Assembly: GCA_003524365.1 (NCBI GenBank)
Contig: DQHS01000018.1
Location: forward strand, 42,674-53,074
Source of the DNA: Cellvibrio sp.
GTDB taxonomy: Bacteria; Pseudomonadota; Gammaproteobacteria; Pseudomonadales; Cellvibrionaceae
Length of the DNA stretch: 10,401 nucleotides
Reading direction: 5' to 3'
Shown: in pieces, positions 1 to 6,237 of the stretch
How the letters are laid out: each line of letters opens with the position of its first letter
How positions within the stretch are numbered: position 1 is the stretch's first letter
The notes under the pieces: generated by a model
What the model saw: the letters and a program-made list of their open reading frames with translations, nothing else
What the model was told of the DNA's origin: nothing
The model's database searches: none
Translations under genes and position numbers: made by a program

Positions 1-10
1 TTTGGCAAGT

Positions 11-1546
11 ATGGGTAGTCATGCAATGATTAAAAAATACGTCATTCTAGGGGGAGGCACTGCAGGTTGGATGACTGCAGCGGCATTTGCACGGTTTCTC
101 CACGCAGAGAGTGTACAAATCGTTTTAATCGAATCTGATGCAATTGGTACTGTGGGAGTGGGTGAGGCAACGATTCCCCATATAAGAGCATTCAACGATA
201 TGCTCGGCATAGAAGAGTCTGATTTTATGCAGGCGGTTAACGCCACTTATAAACTGGGCATCCGGTTTAGTGGCTGGGGTAGTTCAGACAGCGACTATTA
301 TCACCCCTTTGGAGATCATGGCTTCCCGATTAAGGGAGTTGGTTTTCATCATTATTGGTTGGGCGCCAAAAACGCAGGCGCCGATATTGCACCGTTTGAT
401 TCATATTCCATGGCCAATGTATTGGCGCGCGAAAAAAAATTCACTTATCCGTCGTCAGATCCTGATGATGTGTTATCTACGTTCTCCTATGCCTATCATA
501 TTGATGCAACGGCCTACGCAAAGTTTTTAAGATCCTACTCCGAAGGACGTGTAACAAGAATAGAAGGCGAAGTTGTTTCGGTGGCGAAAAATACTGAGAC
601 GGGCTTTATTGAGTCTTTAACCTTGGTATCAGGGGAATGCATTGAGGGTGATCTATTTATAGATTGCAGTGGGTTTCGCTCAAGGTTGCTCGGGCAGGAA
701 TTGGATGTTAAGTTCCAAAGTTGGAAAAAATGGCTGCCTTGTGATTCTGCTCTTGCTGTTCCAACAGAGGGTAATCTATTAAAGCAGCCTTATACACATT
801 CATCTGCCAAAAAAGCGGGTTGGTGTTGGAAAATTCCTTTACAGCACCGCATTGGAAATGGACATGTTTTTTCATCGGATTTCACCAGCCGAGCGGATGC
901 CCTTGATGAGCTAAAAAATAACTTGTCAGGTGAGATGAAAAAAGACCCTATCTCAATTAGGTTTGAGGCTGGGGTTCGAGAAAAAACCTGGGAGAAAAAT
1001 TGCATTGCAGTAGGTTTGGCTTGTGGGTTTCTGGAGCCTCTTGAGTCAACAAGTATATATCTCATTGAAGTAGCTATATTGAAAATTTTGGAGCTGCTGC
1101 CGACAGATACCAAAGACTGTTTACTAGAAGAAAAAGAATTTAATAGGCAAATGGAAAATGAATATTTAAAAGTCCGGGATTTCATAATCCTTCACTATGC
1201 ATTGAACCAGCGGCCGGAAGATTTTTGGAAATATTGTGCAAATATGCCTCTGCCTGACACACTTCAAGAAAAAATCGATGTTTTTAAAGCAACTGCTCAA
1301 ATTGTAGAGTATGACGCAGGGTTGTTTATGCCTCCTAGTTGGCTGGCGGTCTATTTGGGGCAAGGGTTATTTCCAGTCAATATAGATTCGAGGCTTACGC
1401 CTAAGAGTATTCAGGAGGCTATGGCATTGTTAAAGGAAATGCCTGCGCACCTGAATCATATTGTTAGTCAGATTGAAACACAGAAACAGAAAATAGATAG
1501 TCGCCCCCCGGTTTCGCGGATGAGTTTGTATGGGGTTAGACGATGA
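11..1546 (+). CDS. Flavin-dependent halogenase, tryptophan halogenase family (first copy)
   Basis: Predicted cytosolic FADH2-dependent halogenase of the PrnA/RebH family, which oxidises chloride or bromide and passes the hypohalous species to an aromatic substrate through a catalytic lysine. Counting from the ATG at 26, I see the FAD-binding GGGTAG (9-14), the family block GVGEATIP, a lysine in NATYKLG (Lys76, matching PrnA Lys79), WCWKIP (266-271, the halogenase WxWxIP signature) and EPLESTS (catalytic Glu340). All key residues are present and the length is normal for the family. The start is unsettled: TTG at 2, ATG at 11 and ATG at 26 are all in frame, none with a good visible ribosome site. 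The TTG gives the same spacing to the motifs as the copy at 2916. The stop overlaps the next start as ATGA. The substrate is unknown; PrnA-like activity on free tryptophan should not be assumed. Confidence 0.9.
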   Translation: MGSHAMIKKYVILGGGTAGWMTAAAFARFLHAESVQIVLIESDAIGTVGVGEATIPHIRAFNDMLGIEESDFMQAVNATYKLGIRFSGWGSSDSDYYHPFGDHGFPIKGVGFHHYWLGAKNAGADIAPFDSYSMANVLAREKKFTYPSSDPDDVLSTFSYAYHIDATAYAKFLRSYSEGRVTRIEGEVVSVAKNTETGFIESLTLVSGECIEGDLFIDCSGFRSRLLGQELDVKFQSWKKWLPCDSALAVPTEGNLLKQPYTHSSAKKAGWCWKIPLQHRIGNGHVFSSDFTSRADALDELKNNLSGEMKKDPISIRFEAGVREKTWEKNCIAVGLACGFLEPLESTSIYLIEVAILKILELLPTDTKDCLLEEKEFNRQMENEYLKVRDFIILHYALNQRPEDFWKYCANMPLPDTLQEKIDVFKATAQIVEYDAGLFMPPSWLAVYLGQGLFPVNIDSRLTPKSIQEAMALLKEMPAHLNHIVSQIETQKQKIDSRPPVSRMSLYGVRR

Positions 1547-2898
1547 ATAACTTCGGACAAATTGCTATTGTGGGCAGCGGGCTTTCTGCATGGATGATGT
1601 GTACTTTTATGGCAAAACAATTACAGCATACAGATACAAAAATAACATTGTATGTTGGTGTGGAGCCTGAAGTTACGGCGGATTTACAATCTCCGTTGCC
1701 TTTAATTAATGATTTTTTTAAGGCCATAGAAGTTTCACCTGAAGCATTAGTGGATTCTGCCAGACTTCATCCTAAATTAGGTACTGCATATCTTTTTGAT
1801 GAAAAAGCTCCCTTTATGCATGTGTGGGGGCAGTATGGTGCTCCAATTGGAGCTGTTGAGTTTCATCAGGTCGTGATGCGATCCATGCAGCTAAATCAGT
1901 CTATTGACTTAAATAAATTATCAATTGCTTCTGCTTCTGTTTTGGCTGGAAGGTTTCAAAAGCCAACACAAAATTCCCAGTCAATATTTTCAACTTATGA
2001 GTCATCATGGTCATTCGAGACGGAGGTGTTTCTTCAGTTTCTGAAGATGATGTCCATAAAGTTAGGAGTGGTAGTCAGCGAAGAAAAAATTTCCAAAATT
2101 GGATGTAATGATGGGGAATATGTATTAGGTGAGTTAAATGTCCCCTATAGGTGTGACTATTTAATTAATACTGTTCCGGGCTTGATGATTGAGGAGCATG
2201 GAGTGGAAAGTTGGTTTGCGAGCATGCCTTTTGAGCTGAAGTCGAAAACCAAAAAAAATAATGCTCTTTCTTCGTTGGTCAATAAAGTGAAAGCAGTGAA
2301 TGAAATATCTTGGGTGTGTGAGGTGTCTCATCGCAACCTTGCGGTTTTAAATGCATATCACTTCACGGATCGGGATTCTGGTGATGTGTATGTACACAAA
2401 GCGCCAAGAGCCTCTCGATGTTTAAATTTCGGTCCTGCTATGGCAAATATGTACTCACCTCTGTTTTCATCTATTGATTTGAATTTGATAGCGTTGAAAC
2501 TTCTATTGCGATACTTTCCATCACCATCCGATAATTGTTCGGTTGTTAATGAGTTTAATAAGGCATTCAGAGCATCTTTGGAAAACCTGCGCGATATTAC
2601 CCAGCTAAGCTTAAATGCATTATTTGCTAAAAGTAATCTGAAAAATTCAACAATACCCCTGACAGGTCCAGCCAATTACAAGGCGAGCTTATTTAGCTGT
2701 CGCGGCAGGTATCCAGTGTTGGAGAATGAGTTTTTTAAAACTGAGTGGCAGGTATGGCTTTTGTTGGGGTTGGGATTTAAGTTTGATGGAGTAGAGCCTA
2801 TGGTTTCCCTTATCGATGAGAAAACCATTAAAGAGCATGTTGGCAGGGTTGAAACTTCGGTAATGAAAAATTTGCCGCTAACTCCTTTGGTTAATTAG
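1543..2898 (+). CDS. Degenerate tryptophan-halogenase-family protein, probably not a halogenase
   Basis: A 451-residue protein that aligns along its full length with the two flanking halogenases but has lost most signature residues. The N-terminal dinucleotide motif is GSGLSA (11-16) instead of GGGTAG, and EATIP is replaced by SPLP (50-53). The lysine is kept (Lys78, in HPKLG, exactly 25 residues after the aligned proline, as in the neighbours). WxWxIP has become WVCEVS (257-262) and PLEST has become PLFSS (306-310), so the catalytic Glu is Phe308. The helix FNKAFRASLENLRD (338-351) still matches FNRQMENEYLKVRDF in the first copy. It starts inside the previous stop codon, with a weak GGGG seven bases upstream, so it is probably translationally coupled. 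The reading frame is intact, so it is a maintained protein and not a pseudogene. It may be a structural partner, a binding protein or a flavoenzyme with another chemistry; this is inference. Confidence 0.8.
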   Translation: MNNFGQIAIVGSGLSAWMMCTFMAKQLQHTDTKITLYVGVEPEVTADLQSPLPLINDFFKAIEVSPEALVDSARLHPKLGTAYLFDEKAPFMHVWGQYGAPIGAVEFHQVVMRSMQLNQSIDLNKLSIASASVLAGRFQKPTQNSQSIFSTYESSWSFETEVFLQFLKMMSIKLGVVVSEEKISKIGCNDGEYVLGELNVPYRCDYLINTVPGLMIEEHGVESWFASMPFELKSKTKKNNALSSLVNKVKAVNEISWVCEVSHRNLAVLNAYHFTDRDSGDVYVHKAPRASRCLNFGPAMANMYSPLFSSIDLNLIALKLLLRYFPSPSDNCSVVNEFNKAFRASLENLRDITQLSLNALFAKSNLKNSTIPLTGPANYKASLFSCRGRYPVLENEFFKTEWQVWLLLGLGFKFDGVEPMVSLIDEKTIKEHVGRVETSVMKNLPLTPLVN

Positions 2899-2903
2899 CT
2901 TAT

Positions 2904-2909
2904 AAGAGA
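2904..2909 (+). promoter_or_regulatory. Ribosome binding site for the second halogenase
   Basis: AAGAGA sits six bases before the ATG at 2916, in the 17-base gap after the previous stop. It supports this start; the nearer upstream ATG at 2909 runs into a stop after four codons. Confidence 0.5.
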
Positions 2910-2915
2910 TGAGTT

Positions 2916-4448
2916 ATGAGTGAGAGCAATGCATTAGATAATATAAAAAAAATAGTTATTGTTGGTGGCGGGACTGCGGGCTGGATGGCAGCAGCAGCAT
3001 TTTCAAAATTCTTTAAAAATCAATTCTGTGAAGTGGTGCTGGTCGAATCTGATGATATTGGGACGATTGGTGTAGGCGAAGCCACTATTCCTCAAATTCA
3101 AGTTTTTAATCAATCGCTAAATATCGATGAAAATGATTTTATTCGAAAAACGCAAGGCTCATTTAAATTAGGGATTGAATTCGTTAACTGGGGTGCGATT
3201 GGAGAGAGTTACATCCATGCGTTTGGTGGTGTGGGTAATGATATGGACTCAATACCATTTTATCATTATTGGTTGAAATTGAATAAGCAGGGTGGTTCAG
3301 CTGATATTGGCGAATATTGTTTTAATTCGCTGGCCTCCCGAAAAAATAAGTTTATGCGGTCAATTGATGCGGGTAATTCCCCTTTATCGAATATTGCCTA
3401 TGCGTATCACTTTGACGCTGGGTTGTATGCAAAATACTTGAGGGGGTTTTCAGAAAAGCTGGGTGTGCAGCGTACTGAGGGGCGAATCTCGAATGTAAAT
3501 CTTGATGAGGATTCTGGCTACATCAAATCAGTCAGTTTAGAAAACGGTCAAGAAATTAATGGTGATTTTTTTGTCGATTGCTCGGGGCTTCATGCGCTGT
3601 TGATTGGTAAAGCATTGAATGTTGAATATGAGGATTGGTCTCATTGGTTGCCGTGCGATACAGCGTGGGCTGTACCTAGTCAAAAGCTAGATCCTCTACC
3701 ATCTTACACTAGGGCTACTGCGCATGCAGCGGGTTGGCAGTGGCGTATTCCTTTACAGCATAGAACGGGTAATGGGCACGTTTTTTCTCGACGATTTACT
3801 GATGTGGATACGGCAAAGGATTTACTGCTAAATAATATTCAAGGCGAGATTCTGGCCGAACCAAGATTAATAAAATTTGTTACTGGGCGGCGAAAACAAT
3901 TCTGGCATAAAAACTGTGTGGCGATTGGGTTGTCATCCGGCTTTATGGAGCCACTTGAATCAACCAGTATTCATTTAGTGCAAAGTGCTATAGCTAGAAT
4001 AATGTCTGTGTTTCCAAGAAAAACAATAAGTCAAGTAGAGATAGATCTTTACAATGAACAGGTAGGTTTTGAATACGAGCGGATTCGTGACTTTTTGATA
4101 TTGCACTATAAAGTTACCAGCAGAAATGATTCCGAGTTTTGGAACTACTGTAGGCAAATGTCGGTTCCTGATAGTTTGCAGCAAAAAATTGAAGTATTTA
4201 AAGAAAATGCACATGTGCATCGTTTTAATTCAGAGTTGTTTAATGAAATCAGCTGGGTAGAAGTCATGTTGGGCCAAGGGCTATACCCCAGAGGCTATCA
4301 TCCGCTTGTAGATGTTGTACCTGCTGCGGAGCTTACCAGACGCATGGCGCACATTAAGCGAGTTCTTGATACGGCTGTGGATTATTTGCCTGCTCATGCG
4401 CAATATATTGCGGAGCATTGTGCGGCACAAGAAGTGAAAAATCAGTAG
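2916..4448 (+). CDS. Flavin-dependent halogenase, tryptophan halogenase family (second copy)
   Basis: A 510-residue predicted FADH2-dependent halogenase, clearly paralogous to the gene at 11-1546. Motifs in order: GGGTAG (17-22), GVGEATIP (52-59), the catalytic lysine in SFKLG (Lys84), DCSG (221-224), WQWRIP (274-279, intact WxWxIP) and EPLESTS (345-351, catalytic Glu348). The family C-terminal region follows with RIRDFLILHY, then a W...LGQGLYP segment. Both live-looking copies read LESTS, where PrnA as I recall it reads LESTG; that glycine lies in the halide site. I regard the change as typical of the TonB-receptor-associated branch of the family, from memory. The start is supported by AAGAGA upstream. 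The gene lies 17 bases after the degenerate paralogue and 22 before the next gene, so it is co-transcribed. The enzyme needs a flavin reductase, and none is encoded here. The substrate is unknown. Confidence 0.92.
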   Translation: MSESNALDNIKKIVIVGGGTAGWMAAAAFSKFFKNQFCEVVLVESDDIGTIGVGEATIPQIQVFNQSLNIDENDFIRKTQGSFKLGIEFVNWGAIGESYIHAFGGVGNDMDSIPFYHYWLKLNKQGGSADIGEYCFNSLASRKNKFMRSIDAGNSPLSNIAYAYHFDAGLYAKYLRGFSEKLGVQRTEGRISNVNLDEDSGYIKSVSLENGQEINGDFFVDCSGLHALLIGKALNVEYEDWSHWLPCDTAWAVPSQKLDPLPSYTRATAHAAGWQWRIPLQHRTGNGHVFSRRFTDVDTAKDLLLNNIQGEILAEPRLIKFVTGRRKQFWHKNCVAIGLSSGFMEPLESTSIHLVQSAIARIMSVFPRKTISQVEIDLYNEQVGFEYERIRDFLILHYKVTSRNDSEFWNYCRQMSVPDSLQQKIEVFKENAHVHRFNSELFNEISWVEVMLGQGLYPRGYHPLVDVVPAAELTRRMAHIKRVLDTAVDYLPAHAQYIAEHCAAQEVKNQ

Positions 4449-4470
4449 ATGATAACGAGATTCCCTCTGT

Positions 4471-5157
4471 ATGCAATTACACCCTGACTTTTCCTGTCGC
4501 GTTGACTATGTAGGAAATGAGCAACAGCCTGTTCTAGTTGTTGATAATTTTTTAAGTGATCCGGTCTATTTAGTAGAGTTTTGCGCGCGTCATACAAATC
4601 TAAACAAGGTTGACGCGTTATATCCCGGTTTGCGAGCATCCGCACCAGATAACTATATACAGTTAATTTATTGTTATCTGCGGGACACTATTTGCACCAC
4701 TTTTGCTATTGACGATTCAATGGTTACACATGTCAAAGCAGATTACTCAATGGTTTTAACGCCCGTAAATCAATTAAAGCTGACTCAATGCTTACCTCAC
4801 TATGACTCACTGAATTCGTCCGAGTTGGCTGCAGTGCATTACTTGTGCGGCAGCGATAAAGGTGGAACTTCGCTCTATCGTCACAGGGATACCGGGTTTG
4901 AATATGTCGATAGCAGTCGAGCAGCTTTTTATACTGAACAGTTAAGGTGTGGAATCAATAACGTTCCCTATCCACAGCGCTATATGAATGGGAGTAATCA
5001 ACTATTTGAACAAATTGCCTCTTACGAGGCGGTATTTAATCGCATGATTATTTATCGTTGCACCAGTTTGCACTCCGGTGATATAGCACCTGATTTTTTA
5101 TTTGACTCTAATCCTCGTACAGGGCGATTGACGATTAATACTTTTATTGGCCTTTAA
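4471..5157 (+). CDS. DUF6445-like protein with possible 2-oxoglutarate/Fe(II) oxygenase metal site
   Basis: A 228-residue soluble protein without signal peptide or membrane segment. From memory it matches DUF6445, a family often found beside tryptophan-halogenase-like genes in TonB-receptor loci. The most characteristic stretch is GGTSLYRHRDTGFE (131-144). I also see PHYDS with His110 and Asp112, LHSG with His201, and GRLTINTF with Arg219 near the C-terminus. This order (HxD, distal His, then a basic residue on the last strands) is that of double-stranded beta-helix Fe(II)/2-oxoglutarate oxygenases. However, the His-to-Arg gap of 18 is longer than the usual 10 or so, so oxygenase activity is only a hypothesis. 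The start is the ATG at 4471, with a weak GAGA ten bases upstream. It is the last gene of the four-gene run and ends 45 bases before a terminator, so it likely acts on the same ligand or product as the halogenases. Confidence 0.75.
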   Translation: MQLHPDFSCRVDYVGNEQQPVLVVDNFLSDPVYLVEFCARHTNLNKVDALYPGLRASAPDNYIQLIYCYLRDTICTTFAIDDSMVTHVKADYSMVLTPVNQLKLTQCLPHYDSLNSSELAAVHYLCGSDKGGTSLYRHRDTGFEYVDSSRAAFYTEQLRCGINNVPYPQRYMNGSNQLFEQIASYEAVFNRMIIYRCTSLHSGDIAPDFLFDSNPRTGRLTINTFIGL

Positions 5158-5202
5158 TCTCTTCCCTGAAGGAGCGCTATTTAGCGAATACCAATAACGC
5201 AT

Positions 5203-5231
5203 AAAAAAACCCGACAAAAAGTCGGGTCTTT
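5203..5231. terminator. Bidirectional Rho-independent terminator between convergent genes
   Basis: A perfect 7-bp stem ACCCGAC/GTCGGGT (5209-5215 and 5221-5227) with an AAAAA loop. Seven A's precede it and CTTTT follows it. On the + strand it ends the halogenase run; on the - strand the A tract becomes a U run, so it is the stronger terminator for the PEP-CTERM gene ending at 5252. The remaining gap holds only a weak 5-bp hairpin CGCTA/TAGCG at 5174-5185. Confidence 0.85.
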
Positions 5232-5251
5232 TAGTTCAGCTTAAGCTTAAA

Positions 5252-5893
5252 TTAAGCTTTCAAGCGGCGTGCCGCAAACAAACCAGCTAGGCCCATAAGC
5301 ATCAATACAAAGGTTGATGACTCAGGAACATGTGCCTTGATACCAATTATCAGGTCATCATGGTTGTCATCATCAGGCACCTTAACTCCATTCACGATTT
5401 TGTGGCTCCCTGTATCGTCAAAGAACAGGATTGCATCATATAAAACACCGTTAAATGTGGTGTCCAGTGCAATAGCGAATGACACGATATTATTGCCACC
5501 GTTGTTGGAGCCGTTGGCAACGGAGTTCGGATTTGGATTTAAATTGGCACCTGCAGCAAATGTAAAGTCAATCAAATCACCTAAAGTGTAGGCTTTGCTG
5601 TAGGAAAAAGAGCCGCCACCGGTAGTGATCAGATTAGTGTTACTTTCGGATGTAAAGGTGTTGGTCCAGCCAGCTTCTTTACCTAAAAACTCAAAGCTCA
5701 GAAACATAGTGTCTGTTTGATTGGCTTTCAGGTTGCCGCCGATGTTATAAGTTTGTGGATTTAATGCACTTTTGAAGTAATTGTTAGCGGGTACCGCTTG
5801 GTTGGTGCCCCCATCAATGTACATCAGTCCTGCTTGTGCTGCGAATGAGCTCAGTGTAATGAGCGCGGCAGCTGCGATCTTGATAAGTTTCAT
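5252..5893 (-). CDS. PEP-CTERM sorting domain protein
   Basis: A 213-residue exported protein. It begins with a signal peptide (MKLIKIAAAALITLSSFAA, likely cleavage after AQA at 21). It ends in a PEP-CTERM module: VPES (189-192), a hydrophobic stretch FVLMLMGLAGLFA, then ARRLKA. Such tails are recognised and cut by an exosortase (EpsH/XrtA type) in exopolysaccharide-producing Gram-negatives. The motif here is VPES instead of VPEP. The body is rich in Asn, Gly, Thr and Ser, with an NPNPNSVANGSNNGGNN linker near 120-136, and looks like an all-beta surface domain; I do not recognise a function. Reading could start 27 bases earlier at 5920. I chose the ATG at 5893 because AAGGA lies eight bases before it and the signal peptide then starts cleanly. 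Exosortase and its regulators are not in the window. A sigma-54 promoter candidate lies upstream. Confidence 0.88.
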   Translation of the reverse strand: MKLIKIAAAALITLSSFAAQAGLMYIDGGTNQAVPANNYFKSALNPQTYNIGGNLKANQTDTMFLSFEFLGKEAGWTNTFTSESNTNLITTGGGSFSYSKAYTLGDLIDFTFAAGANLNPNPNSVANGSNNGGNNIVSFAIALDTTFNGVLYDAILFFDDTGSHKIVNGVKVPDDDNHDDLIIGIKAHVPESSTFVLMLMGLAGLFAARRLKA

Positions 5894-5901
5894 GTTAGTC
5901 A

Positions 5902-5907
5902 TCCTTT
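5902..5907 (-). promoter_or_regulatory. Ribosome binding site that fixes the PEP-CTERM start
   Basis: On the - strand AAAGGA ends eight bases before the ATG at 5893. It touches the alternative ATG at 5902, which therefore cannot use it, so the 5893 start is favoured over those at 5902 and 5920. Confidence 0.65.
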
Positions 5908-5959
5908 TTCCATTAGCCAAAATGAGTGAGTTAAAAACAGCCTAAGCCGTAATGCCAAA

Positions 5960-5975
5960 AGCACAGTTCATGCCA
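5960..5975 (-). promoter_or_regulatory. Candidate sigma-54 (-24/-12) promoter of the PEP-CTERM gene
   Basis: The - strand reads TGGCATGAACTGTGCT. Against the RpoN consensus TGGCACG-N4-TTGCW it differs at two positions (T for C, and G for the first T). The invariant GG (-24) and GC (-12) are exactly ten bases apart, as required. Transcription would start near 5949, giving a leader of about 56 bases with the ribosome site before ATG 5893. PEP-CTERM genes are known to be controlled by the PrsK/PrsR two-component pair together with RpoN, so the site fits its gene. No activator binding site could be recognised upstream. Confidence 0.65.
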
Positions 5976-5995
5976 TGATATAATTTTTCATGGCA
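5971..5995. repeat. Inverted repeat overlapping the -24 element
   Basis: TGCCATGA (5971-5978) and TCATGGCA (5988-5995) are perfect 8-bp inverted arms around a 9-base AT-rich spacer. One arm supplies the TGGCA of the sigma-54 candidate. It may be an operator-like site or chance symmetry arising from a repeated TGGCA. Confidence 0.5.
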
Positions 5996-6177
5996 AACAA
6001 ATGGTTGCGATATTGTTTGAGCGGGTATTATCAAGGTGCTGTAAATTTTCCCGACTAAATAGTGAGCGGTGGTTTAGGGGCCGTGGCGGGAATCTCATTT
6101 GATACTAAGGGGGCTGCTGCGGGCTTGGATTTACCCGAGCATATCTATACTTGACTTCATTTAGCGACTCGCACACT
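5996..6177. other. Intergenic stretch upstream of the PEP-CTERM promoter
   Basis: Non-coding as far as I can see: no ORF with a ribosome site and coding look on either strand, no tRNA-like fold. It lies where an NtrC-type activator (for example PrsR) would bind to drive the sigma-54 promoter, but I could not identify a convincing paired operator. Confidence 0.4.
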
Positions 6178-6222
6178 AAAAACGATAACGCCCAGGCAAA
6201 ACTGCTGTGGGGTTATCGTTTC
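6178..6222 (-). terminator. Rho-independent terminator of the BtuB-like receptor gene
   Basis: AAACGATAAC (6180-6189) pairs with GTTATCGTTT (6212-6221). After a bulged G the stem continues with CCC (6191-6193) and GGG. On the - strand the stem is followed by TTTTT. It begins 15 bases after the receptor stop codon at 6238. Confidence 0.8.
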
Positions 6223-6237
6223 TTCTGCAATTAAAAC

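Noticed and set aside
790..1185. Open frame of 131 codons on the - strand within the first halogenase
   Set aside because: It is antisense to conserved catalytic motifs of the halogenase and its translation has no protein-like pattern.
1543..2898. Pseudogene call for the degenerate halogenase
   Set aside because: The frame is uninterrupted, aligned along its full length and coupled to its neighbours; loss of catalytic residues alone does not make it a pseudogene.
5894..5920. Longer PEP-CTERM protein starting at 5920 or 5902
   Set aside because: The ribosome site AAGGA is correctly spaced only for the ATG at 5893, and the longer forms put polar residues ahead of a clean signal peptide.
5979..5984. 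TATAAT as a sigma-70 -10 box on the + strand
   Set aside because: No matching -35 element, and no gene on the + strand downstream; it is the AT-rich spacer of the inverted repeat.
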